Assembly: GCA_011800805.1 (NCBI GenBank)
Contig: MPNW01000627.1
Coordinates: 26,006-60,980, forward strand
DNA from: Hirudo medicinalis
Lineage: Eukaryota > Annelida > Clitellata > Hirudinida > Hirudinidae
DNA: 34,975 nucleotides
Direction of reading: 5' to 3'
Shown here: piece by piece, positions 11,413 to 23,400 of the stretch
Numbering within the stretch: the first letter of the stretch is position 1
How the letters are laid out: the number at the start of each line of letters is the position of its first letter
Position numbers and translations under genes: made by a program
Notes under the pieces: model-generated
Databases searched by the model: none
The model's input: the letters and a program-made list of their open reading frames with translations, nothing else
What the model was told of the DNA's origin: nothing

Positions 11413-14400
11413 GTAAGTGCTTCTGTAAATGCAGATTGTGACTGACTTTGATAATCTCTAATTATTAACAAGATCTTTGAAATATTGCAAAGGACAACAC
11501 AGCAGATCTAAAGTTTTCTCATACTGGTTCTTGTAAACATCCTCTAACTAAAACAAACAATACTTTGAGTTGGTATCCTGGCTTCGAAGATTGCACTTTC
11601 AGTTGTCAAAATCCATGGTTCACTGATGAAGAACATGCTAAAGTTCATTTTACTATACTAATTTTCTGCCTTTGTTGCATTGCCTGCAATTTGTTTGCTG
11701 TGGTTAGTAAGATAGATGTGGAAATTAATGTCATCTTCTCAGTTTAAGTAATTTTCATTCTTGCCTTTGTCACAGTTGACCTTTGGTTGCAATTGGAAGC
11801 ATTTGAGTAAATTTCCTGATATCATTATTCTGTACATGAATATTTGCTTTATGGTGTCATCATTAGGTTGGCTCTTTCAGTTTATTCCTAATGTGAGGAA
11901 TAATGTTGTTTGTAAATTGGATGGGACTCCAAAAAAAGCAGAATCACAGTTCAAGTATGCCATACAAAATATATTTGCTTATTATTGTTTATGTATTAAC
12001 AAATAAATGAATATTAAAATTGAATTGAATTAAATAAATTATTAGGTATTTCTTGAAACTGAAGAAATTGAGAAAATATTGTGTTAACATTCATTTCAGG
12101 ATAGTGATGCTTAATTAATAATGTATCTTTTCATTTAATCTATATAGTTAAATAAGTGCAAGTATTGGAGGTATTTAATCAATTTACATAGTTCCATATC
12201 CCAAGCATTTCAATTTTCAGATCTGATGAGTCACCTCTCTGCATTATAGTTTTTATTATCATTTACTTCTTTACCTTGGCATCAGTAGCGTGGCTTGTAG
12301 TTTTGACATATACTTGGCAAGTTGCTTTTGAAACTTCAAGAGGTCAAGTAAAAAAAAAGAAAGCATATTTTCACATGGGTGTTTGGGTTTTGTCCATTGT
12401 GTTAACAGTTCTGTGCCTTGCTTTTGCAGAGGTATTTCAACAGTTTTTTTTATTTCATTAAAATGTTTTGTTTAGGGTTTGCCTGATAATCAATTACACT
12501 TGAAAGATTGATGGAAACACTTTGACTGGGATATGCTTTATTGGGTCAGAGAATTACCATTCTAGAGGGGTATTCATCTTGATGCCTATGGTTGTATCAT
12601 GGATTGCTGGAGTAGCATTTTTAGTGAGAGGTGAGTGATTGAATGACATTAAAAAAAAAGAATTTTAATAAATATATATTGTAATTAAATTACTAAATCA
12701 GAAACTGAAATTTTACAGCTGAGTTTGAATAATATTGATGAATGAATATTATTATTCATTTTATTATTTTTTGGCAAAGCTGTTGATGTGACAAGATCAA
12801 TCTTTTGATGTTGATTTATCAAGTGGATATAATCCTAGAAAAATGCAACCATTTACAATTATGTAAACTAAAGATAAAATGAAACAAAGAAAAATTCTTT
12901 AAAATAAAATGACACTCTTGCATGCTAGATGTGCACAAAGGCTTTATATAATTGTATTCAATTAATAAACCAATAAGTGGCTAGAGAAATTGTGTTAAGT
13001 GGCAGACCTGAACATTGTTTTAGGTGCTATCTTGGTCTCAGCTTTTTTTGTTTTCAATTTGGTTGTTATGTATGTAGTCTGGGCAATGCTGGATAGACTT
13101 CCAATATCAAACTCTTTTTTCAAACACAGAGTTCATATGTAATCACTATGGAAGAGTTACCCATCTTCATGACATTGCATTGAAACAATGAGAAACAAAT
13201 GATTTCAATTATCCATTGCAGAGCCTTGTGCAGAAGCGGTAAACACGGTAAAACCACTTAAACTGCACTGCAAAACTATGGTGATGGTTAAAAATTACAA
13301 GGTATCACGTGGAAGCAGTTTAAAAAAATTAATTATTCTGCAGATGCAGAGTTTACATTTTAACTTTTGCACCACCAATAAATTTTTGAAACAGAAAAAT
13401 TACAATTCAAAATTTGTTCAGTTTATTTAAGTCTTTTGATTCTTTGTTTCTATAGCTTGTTATTGTTCACAAGTTCTAATTCCTTTTTGCTTGAGAACTC
13501 ATGAGTTGCATGAATTTTCTAGATATGTCTGATTTACATAAGTGAGCTAACTTGAACTAGGAGTTAAGAGTTACGACTTGTTGAAAATTGATACAAATGT
13601 TCTTTTTGTTCATGTTCTAATTAAATATGTAGGACCTGTGAAACAATGACTGAACCATTCATACATTTTAGGGATGCTCTTGCTTATAAACATGAAATCT
13701 CAGTCTCCTGACCTTCTGTCAATGCATAAAATAATGAAATTAAAGAGCTCCATAGTTAGAATTGGTGAGTTAGCTTTTTTGACTCTATAAATACATAGTA
13801 TTACTGTTTAGGATAGTACATTGTTGCATCACCCGATTTAGTTGCTTTGAAGTTCCATTTCAATAGCTATCATATCATTACGTCATTATCATATCATTTT
13901 TTTTTTAATGTTTGTTTTTGAATTAGTTAATTTTTTTTATAATTTAACTAGCCTTTTTAAATGTCTTCACCTATGATATATTCAAACTCGTTTTTTATTT
14001 GCTTTTTTTATGACGTCCAAGACTAAACATGTTTCTCTTCCTTTTTGGCATTTTAATTAACAATTCTAGATATGATTTTTGTTACTTTACAACAAAGATA
14101 ACTATAAACCACACTCCATAACAAACAAATAAAACAAGTTTTGAGTTAATTTATTTTTATTATTTTTAATTAATTTATTTAATCATTATTATGATAAAAA
14201 TTTATGTTTATTATTACTCGGAATTCATTTTATTTACTTATTTTTACATTTATTTTGGGGCTGGGAACTATTAAAATGTTCTTGATCGATTAATCGGAAA
14301 TTTTTTTAATCGATTACATTCGATCGAATATAATGCACATATATTCCGCCTACTTTTAGCTGATCTGGTTGCATCGCAACTCTTCATTAGTCAGTATATA

Positions 14401-17400
14401 CTACACACAATCGATCATAGTTAGCTAACCTAGTTAGTCCATCATCTGAACTAGCAATCCAGTGAGCTAAAGCGACTTTCAAGTCTGCAGAAAGTTTGTC
14501 GCTTACAGGCTGACTGACACTACAAGAAATTTGTTATTGATCGTGCTTCAGAACTCTTCTGCCGGTCACTGTCAGCAACATCTTGATATTTGAGAGGATG
14601 TGTGTGCTGAAGGTGATATGTTAGCGACATATTTGAACTACGGAAAGCAAATTGACTTATAAACAAAATGCTCGCTCAACTTTCCGCTGAAATGCTTAAC
14701 TTCCACATTGTTTTCAGTACTTGCCATTGTTGTTTACTTTGTTCCAACTAAATAACAATGATAATGCGGGGGGGGGGAAAGCAAGTAGCTAAAAAGAAGA
14801 CAACAAAATTATTAATAAATATCATTTTAAAATTATCGATTAAAGACATTTTAATCGATTAAGAATTTTATCGATTATTTCCGCTGCCCTAAATTTATTT
14901 GTTTGGTTGAAAATTGAAAATAGCATAGTTGACCTTGAAATGATAGACAGAATTACATGTGCAAATGTCACATCACTACTGTTCACCATTTGGGAGGAGT
15001 TCTTGGAACAGAGAAACATTCATGCATTTTTTTTATTTTATACTATAGAAGGCTTGCTGTTCTACCTGGTGTTGCTCGGTTTGAAGCAGAATATTTTATG
15101 TGAGAATTTATTCGTCATACTAATTGTCAGGTTCTAATTCCTCCTGTCGGGAAACTGTCTTGTTTCGTCGTTAATGACCGAAAATCAACTCATTTATCAG
15201 AATAGAAATGTATTGGAAGTAAAGAAAACGACAGCAAAACAATAAGCAGATCGCAACTAAAGTACAATGATCGAATTACAACGCACACCACTCGCACACT
15301 CGCTGAGACAACTATCGTCTGCCTTCTTCGCGCGCTCACTCGACACCAATATCACCACGCTTCAACTCTCACTCTAACAGCTAGACTCCAACAGCTCTCA
15401 ACTCCAACCCGACTCCAATCAATCTCAACAACTCTCACAGCTCAACTCCAACTCGACCCCAATCACTCCAACAACTCTCAACTCCAACTCGAACAGCTCC
15501 AACAAACTCAAAACGCTCCAAACACCCTCTAAGCGCTCCACACACACCCTCTCTGCCTGCCTAGCTGAGCGACGCCATATATATACTCCTAGGCAGCCAC
15601 GCGCATTAAAATGCAAAACACAGCCAATCACGCTATCGCGCGGTCCCATGCAGACGATTAAAACACATCACACGGCCTCACCACGCACACACACCCTCCG
15701 CGCATATAAACAAAATGTACAAATGTCAGATCCCTGACACTAATTATGTTAGATTAATCTGTTTCGTGATGAGGTTTGACAACATTTAATTTAAAAATTA
15801 ATTAAGTGAAAGTTTAATTGTCGATTTAATGAAATACATATACATTAATCAGAGTTATCAAGCATATGTGAATATGCAATATTCTTTGTCACTCCTTCCG
15901 GGCAAACATATATAGATTGTTACATATATAAATAGATTATTATAGATCCCACTCAAGAGCAAGCAACATACAGGTGACCATGGGAAAAGCAGTCTCCAAA
16001 TTGATTCCAGCAATCTCCAACTTTTTGGCATTCTTGATATTTGTTAATTGTCATTGCAAAGGCCAATTGACTAGGAAACTGTTCACTTGAATGGAAATGG
16101 AATGTTGTCAGCAATTATTGGAATCCTTGGAATGAAAACTTCAGAGTCTTTGTTGCATCCCAACAACAGCACAATCAAGTTTGGCTTGAAACTTTTGACA
16201 CATTCGTGTGTCACTGCAAAGCTTTGGTGCATCAAGATTTTGCAGCAAATAATTGGAGATCCAACCTTGAGTTTGATGTTATGCTGAGGCATTCCAGACA
16301 ACTGTCTTCAAGTATTTTGTTGTAGGATGTGAAGGAAGCAAGGCCACCAGCAAGTTCTTTTAGAATGTCCAAATTGATTTGGTTGACATTGTCATTTCTG
16401 GGAGCCAATATCGCTCTCTTGCAAAGCCAATTGAAGTAATCTTCAAACTTTACTATGTGCAGGATGCATTTGTTTTTGATAACAGGATAAACTTTAACCT
16501 TCACTTCATTCGGATGCTACACGGTTATGCAAATGTCTTCAGGAGGCTTTACTTTACCATTGACATGAGGCATGATCTGTCCTTTTTCCAATTTGGAGCA
16601 ACATATTGTCGAAGTCTTCAGCTAAAGTATCACTGCTTGTCAGGACTCTCATGTTTTTGGTCTACTTGAGCTTTTGCACTCTGTGCCATAGTTTGAACCT
16701 TTCAAAGCACACATTGATTTCATTGGCAGCTGATCCACACTGAATAATTGGTAAAGTCTGATGGAAATTGCCAGCCAACAAATGCTTCTCATGACTTCAT
16801 TGCTGTCTCGGAGATATCGCAGTGTTGTGTCCAATGCTTCAAAAGCCTTCTTGTATGCCATATATGTGTAATATATCCCATAACTGTGAAGGCAGATTAC
16901 AGCAATCAAGTAGACAAAATTTTTTAAGGCAGATTATGAGAATATAAGACATAAGCTCGAAATTAATTTGCCAGATAGACTAATGAGCTTAGGGCTAGAG
17001 GACAGTTGGGACACTTTTGTGGATACAATGTCAGATATGATCAACAATATGATACCCTGCAAAAGTGCAGTAAATATAAGAAGCCCTGGGTGACTAAAAA
17101 AGTAGTATAGAAAAGTAGGTCAAAAATCAAAGCCTGGAATAAATTTCAACAGATGAATCAGTAGCATGATGCAGATATTGGGATACTTGAACAATTGAGA
17201 AGTAATTATAACAAGAAAAGAAATGCAAGAAAATGGCAAATGTTCAGGCTGTTAAGAATTATGAAATTAAGCTAGCACAGAATATTAAAAATGGCAGTAA
17301 AAATTTCTTTAGATATGAAGTAAGGAAAAAAGTAGGTCCGCTAAAGGAGGTAAGATTATTACAGAAAATTATTCGATTATTTGATAATGGGACTGCATAA

Positions 17401-20400
17401 CTGCATGACTGCTGTAAGGGAAGTAAACAAAGCCAGGTGAATATCGCCTCTTGTATATTGATGAATTCCACTTATTTCTACCATTTTTTAACAAAATATT
17501 GTTAAAATCATACTCTTTTTTACCATTTCTACCATTTTTTTAATAAAATATTGTTAAAATTATACTTCAATTAATCTAAGTTCTGGCAATTGAGTTTTAT
17601 CTCTTCTAACTCAAAAATATGTGAGCTTCGCCACCGAGCGATAATAATACACCAACACAAGCAAATTAATATCTGCACAATAATTTAAAGATATTAATGT
17701 CATCTGGTCAAATGCATTACCTAGTTCTCTCCTCAAAATTTTGTGTTTGCTTGTGGCATGTGGAGATGAGCTTTTTGGCAAAGTGTTCTTTAAGTCTTTA
17801 GCGAGTTGGTAAGACGTGTTTAAAACCGAGTTTATTTACAAAATCCGAACTCAAAAATATAGGAGAGCGGAAGCCCTGCCTAGGACTACCAAATATCATA
17901 GACAACAAAATCCAAATATATGACATTTCCCTCCCAAAGCTTTTAATACAGTCAAAATCATAATGGCGTGGGGGTTTGTATGTCTTGTATGGCATCTGGA
18001 GGTCACAGGGCTTCCTTCTTCCCCAACAAGGGGTGTTTCTGCCTGAAAGCACGATTAGAACTTCCGCCTGGAACACTGTTGGATTTTCCATCTGAGCTGG
18101 TGTGCCTGCAGGTTCCTCAGTACCTTTGTTTTCTGTCTGACTAGTCCAACACTAGTTGTGATGCTGATGTTGTTCTTTTGTCGGGATAGGAATTGTCAGT
18201 TACTTACAAACTCACAGCCATCAGAAGTCTTCACTAGATATCTTCTTGGACCCAAGACAGACTTTACCTCCCCTCTCCTCCATCCATTCTCTATTTAAAA
18301 TCTTATAGGTATACCTGGAGTGAGAATTTGGTGCTGGGATGAGTGAAGTCTGTTGAGCATCTCTGTTGTCTTCTGCTGCCATTGAGTTAATTGCTCCTTC
18401 ACATTCTCAACCACATGGGTCAATAACTTAATGCTTAACACATGAAGTGTGTCCCTCAATCTGCAGCTGAAAAGAAGCTGTGCTGGAGACACATTGATCT
18501 TGGAAATTGGAGTATTCCTCAGGCAAGATGTTGGTCTGTCTTTGCTTCTTCAGCCTTCTTCAGGATATTCTTGATGGTCTGGATATGTCTTTCAACCATT
18601 CCATTTGACTGAGGATTGCCTGGACTGGTGAATAGTCACTGGAAGCCCCATTCCTCTGCAAACCTTCTACAACTTTCTGAGTTAAATGGCATGTTGTCTG
18701 AGATGACTGTCATTGGAATGCCATGTCTGGAGAATATGGACTTCAGTTTAAAGATAATAGCTGTGGCTGTCTTGTTTTCTAAATGGGCAACTTCTGGATA
18801 TTTACTGAAATAGTCAACCACAAGCAAATAATCCCAGCAATTTAAGGTAAAAATATAATTCCCACTTTTTTCCAAGGTCCCTCTGGCATGGCATGTGGTT
18901 ATCTTTGGAAGGCTGCTATAATTAAGATAATGCAGACATGACATTATATGTGCTTCTATGGTCTAGTCCAGGCCAGTAAACACATGTGCATGCAAGATAT
19001 TTAATTTGCCCATTCCTTGATGAGCTGCATGCAACTGCTTTAAGATATTAGGATGCTTTTTCGTTGATGGAATACCTATCATTCATCAAAACAATGTCCT
19101 CGGCTACTGTTAGCTCTTGCCAATCCCAATACAGTTGTGTCTCGCAAAGCATTTGACTTCAGATGAGGCCATCCATTTTGAATGTAACTGATCACTGTTC
19201 ATGAAGATAGACTCAAGTGGTCGATGATCACTGTGAACAGTCACGACCTGTCCGGAGCTGTCATACTTGCTGCATGCAAAAACAATGGCCAAAAGCTCCT
19301 TTTCTATCTGAGCATAATTTCTCACAATCTGTGAGTGAGTGACTGCTATATGCGACTGGTCCATCTCTCTGAATGAGACACCTAACTAGAACTAGAAGTA
19401 GGACTACTAGGCCATAACTAGAAGCATCTGCCTGAAGCACAATGTCTTGCTTAGGGTTAAAAAAAACTTTAAAACAGGCAAGTTTGTAACAACCTCCTTG
19501 ATCTTGGCCAAAGCAATTGTATAGGTTGATGACCATTGAAAAAGAGTTTTTATTTAACAAGGATCTCAATAAATCTGTATACTCTGCTAACTGTGGGACA
19601 AACATGATGTAAGCAAGCAAGCATGCCCATTGTTGCCTGAGGTCGGTCAATGATGTGGGCTGGGTCATATCAATGATTGCTTTGACCTTTTCTGGATCCG
19701 CTTTCACACCTTGCTGTGAGATGATGTGACCCATGTAGTGAACAGAATTGACTCGATACTGTATTTTGTTGAAATGAGCAACATTCGATTCAAAGGCTCT
19801 TTTAAATACTTCACCGAGTATCTTAGCATGTTTATCTACATTCTTGGAAGCCACAGTCATGTCATCAAATATGATGTGAACACCCTTTATGTCCCCAAAA
19901 ATTGATAAGTTGATCCTCTGGAACACTTTTTCTCCAGATATGCCAAAGGGCATTCTCAACATTCAATATCTGCCAAATGGTGTTGAAAGTGCATAAAAAT
20001 GAGCTTGCCTCATCCAATGGAACTTGGCAGAAACCTTGACTCATATCAATGACTGTAAAAACACTCTTTCCTTGGAAACTGTGGATGATGTCATCAAGGG
20101 TTGGAATGTGGAAGCTCTCCCTTAGAATTGCTCTGTTCAAATCCTGGGGATTGAGGCAAAATCAAGCTGTCCTTTCAATCATTCTTGAAGAGCAATGACA
20201 ACACATCGAGGTTGGTGCACAACTGGAGTGATTGACTTGTCTAACTGAATATTATATTCAAAGGGAACTCTGCCCAACCCTTCAAATACTCTGGAGTACT
20301 TTCTGTAAATGTTGCTTTCAGAAAATGTTTGACTGCTATCTATCAAAACTTGCTGAACTGAACACTGCTGTCTATGTAGAATCTGGCCTCTTGGAACATT

Positions 20401-23400
20401 TGTGGTGACGAGTTTGTACTTGACACAAAAATTCACTCCTGAAAGAGCTTCTGAATTGCCTTCAATAACATAAAATTCATCCTTCATCCACTCATGACTG
20501 ATAGGGTGTGATAACTTTAGCTCAACTACTCCCAATATTTTAAGGAAGTTGTTGACTCCATAAGGCTTCAATTTCACAACTGTCTTTTTTAACTGCATGT
20601 GACAGTTTCTTAAAATGAAATGAAGATATGATATTTACCTCAGCACAGTATCTTTCTTGAATTCTATTGATGGCCCATTGTGAATTGGAAAGAACAAAAC
20701 CATTTAGACTCTTTATTGACATCACCAAAATAAAATGAATCAATTGCAAATGTCTCTTGGGTTTCTAAGATTGCAATGTTTTGGCACAGCAAACCTTTGC
20801 GAAATGGTTTCCTTTCCCACATTTTCTACAAACTTTTTCTTTAGTTGGACAGATTGAGAGATGAACCTGACCATGATTGAGGCATTGTTTATTAGAGTAC
20901 TGCTTGCCCCTGTTATTCTGGACAGATGGCTTAAGAAGATTCACCTGATTGACCTCCTGTTGATGTGTGAAATGGCTCCTGTCAATCAGCATGTGGCTTC
21001 TCTGAGAGTTTTCAAACACTTCAGCAATTCTTTTTAGGTTCTGTAATGAAAAATCAGCTTCACTCATCATCCTTAGTTGGATGTCTTTGATGGGATAAGT
21101 GAAAACCAGTTTATCAAGAATACACTCTTCTGTGAGGTCTGTGTATTCACAGTTTGTTCAAATGTCCCAGGAATCAATGGTGAGTTCTCCTGGCTGCCTT
21201 GGCAATTTGTTGAAGTTAAATCTCTCCAACCAGCATGTGCCTCTTAGGTGCAAACTTCTTGAATCTTTGTAGGACTCTGCATTGCGCCAATCCATATCAT
21301 AGTACATAGCATTGACGTTTTCACCCAAAGCATGCAGAAGATGAGCTATTTGACGATGCTCGGAAAATTGGTCTCTGTCACATAGCTTGAAATATGTCTC
21401 ATATCCGCTTCTCCATTGTCTCCAGGCCTCTATGAGATTAGAAGATTAGATTAGATTATCCAGGGCTGGTGGCAACTCAATGTTCAGAGAAAATGTTGAC
21501 TGTGCCATGTCGTGTTTAAGATTAAGTTTATTTACAAAAGCTCTAAAGCAAAGGAGAGCGGAAGTCCTGCCTAGGATTACTGATTTTATTATCACAGACA
21601 ATAAAATCCAAATATATGACAGGGTGCTCTTTGAATCCCAGACTAGTACACCTCTTTAGTCACCTCGCAAAACAAGTGGCAGCATTAATTCAACCTGAAA
21701 TAGGTACCTTGTAGCTGTTTGTGTGCACCAATGTAGTTTGTGTGTTGGATTATAAATTGACGAGGCACCCTCTGATTAATTGTCATTAGAGATCTGTTAA
21801 CATAAACACTTCAGTTTCATCCAGGTTTCATTGATTCTTTCAATTTTTCTGAATGTCAGATCTTCTTACAATCAAAACCCATGCTCTCCTGTCAATCCAT
21901 TTATATTTTGGTTTTAACTGGGGGTTATTTTTTGGTTATATTTTTCTTATTAGCTTTTTTGAGCATCAATAAAAATATATTTCCTTAAGTAAATGAACTA
22001 AAACAATTAAAAATATACATTAAAACCACTGTTAATAAATATTTCAATTATTTTCTTTAATTGAAAGGCTTTTTTTTGTCTACCTTGATACTGTTTGGAA
22101 TAATAGCATTTGGACTGAATATTTATGTCTTCATAAATATGAATACTTGGAAGACATCAATGAGAAACTATGTCATGTTGGTATTTTGAACTATTCCTTG
22201 TATTCGTTATATAATTATATAAAATCTCATATTTCATAGTTGTACATCAAACCTAACTGGTGAGGCTGGAGTTGGCAGTGATTGCTCAATTAGAAATAAA
22301 CCCAGCATTAGTTCAATTCAGTTGAGTTTATTTTGTTACTTTGGATTTGGTGTACTTCTGAGTTCATGGCTGTGGAAAATGGCTGCATTCAAATCTTGGA
22401 AGTATTGTTTGACAAGGTTAGATTTTGCACTATTGAATGAAATTAAATTAATGTTAGAGAAAATTCTTATTCCTCTAGTTTATTACCTATATCTTTGTAC
22501 AATAAGTACCAGCATACAGGTACAACATTGTTGTTGTATTCTAGTTTTTAAGTTTATCGTGGTGGTGGAACCACCACAAATGATACAATTCCGAACTGTA
22601 TCATTTAGAATTTTACTAAATGGATGCAAAATATTCGCTGATTCAGTAATGAGAAATAAGTTTAGAAAACTCAAGCAAATCTCGTGCTCATTAAAGTTTG
22701 ACATTATATTCTCATTGACATTGTGTGCCTCATCTAATATATTGTGAAGACTACTCACATTTTAGTAAGTTATGTAAATATTGCTTTGAGAGATATTTAT
22801 TTAGTTAAAATTTAGTTAAATGTTATCTGAATATTAATTAAAAAATCTCAAGAATGTGTCTTTGCATTGTGAAATAGATAGAAACTCGTATGAGCAGACT
22901 AATGGATAAGGCAGAAGCACAGTAGAGAAGGGAGTTGCATTCTAGACAAGAGAGGAGGAGACTGTGCGCAAGAGCAGAAGCTGTGTCGATGGAGAGGAAC
23001 GGATGGATAGGTCAGATAGCCTAGTTCAGGTAGTTACAGGATTTTATTGTAAAAGTGGCATGCTGTTTAAAGCTGAAGTGGGGGTCAAAGGTGAATTAAG
23101 GATTTTTTAGGGCAATAGAAGGAAGAAGAGTGCCAATGATGTTTATTGAAGAAGGAGAGATAGATTCTTGAGGTGCGAGGGTGTGCCAATATAATAATAA
23201 TAATAATAATAACAATCACAGTAACAATAATAATAATAATTGTTCATTTTTATGGCGCCGTATGCAGAGCGTCAGAGGCGCCTCGGTTCTTCGTTTATCG
23301 CTATCTTGAACAGGTGAATCTTCAGCTGGCGCTTGAAGAGTTCAAGTGTAGGTTGAGTCCGAATGATAGGGGGAAGGTCGTTCCAGACGGCAGGCGAGGC

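Larger units (their letters stand above)
17807..21621 (-). mobile_element. Ty3/gypsy LTR retrotransposon, decayed
   Basis: It reads right to left on the minus strand: 5' LTR (21503-21621), gag with zinc knuckle, protease-like region, reverse transcriptase, RNase H, integrase, 3' LTR (17807-17925). Possible 4-bp target duplications are GAGT at 17803-17806 and GGGT at 21622-21625, with one mismatch. Integrase downstream of RT/RNase H identifies Ty3/gypsy rather than Copia. Many frameshifts and stops, and LTRs that differ at perhaps a quarter of positions, show an old insertion. It accounts for about half of smo intron 6. Confidence 0.85.

Noticed and set aside
13022..13141. Open stretch after an AG in smo intron 5 as an additional exon
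   Set aside because: The predicted peptide does not match SMO. Exon 5 joins exon 6 directly in frame and reproduces the conserved protein.
15425..15649. A 74-codon Leu/Glu/Val-rich minus ORF
   Set aside because: It is a translation of the CTCCAAC tandem repeats inside the LTR-like block.
16087..16669. Plus-strand ORFs at 16087-16287 and 16379-16669
   Set aside because: They are shadows of the Helitron helicase relic, whose conserved blocks are on the minus strand.
22177..22186. GTATTT at 22181 as the smo exon 7 donor
   Set aside because: It would end in phase 0 and put exon 8 out of frame. GTTGGT at 22177 gives the conserved NYVIC junction.
22322..22747. A 141-codon plus-strand ORF as a separate gene
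   Set aside because: Its first 31 codons are smo helix 7 (exon 8). After the donor at 22417 the similarity stops, so the rest is intron read-through.
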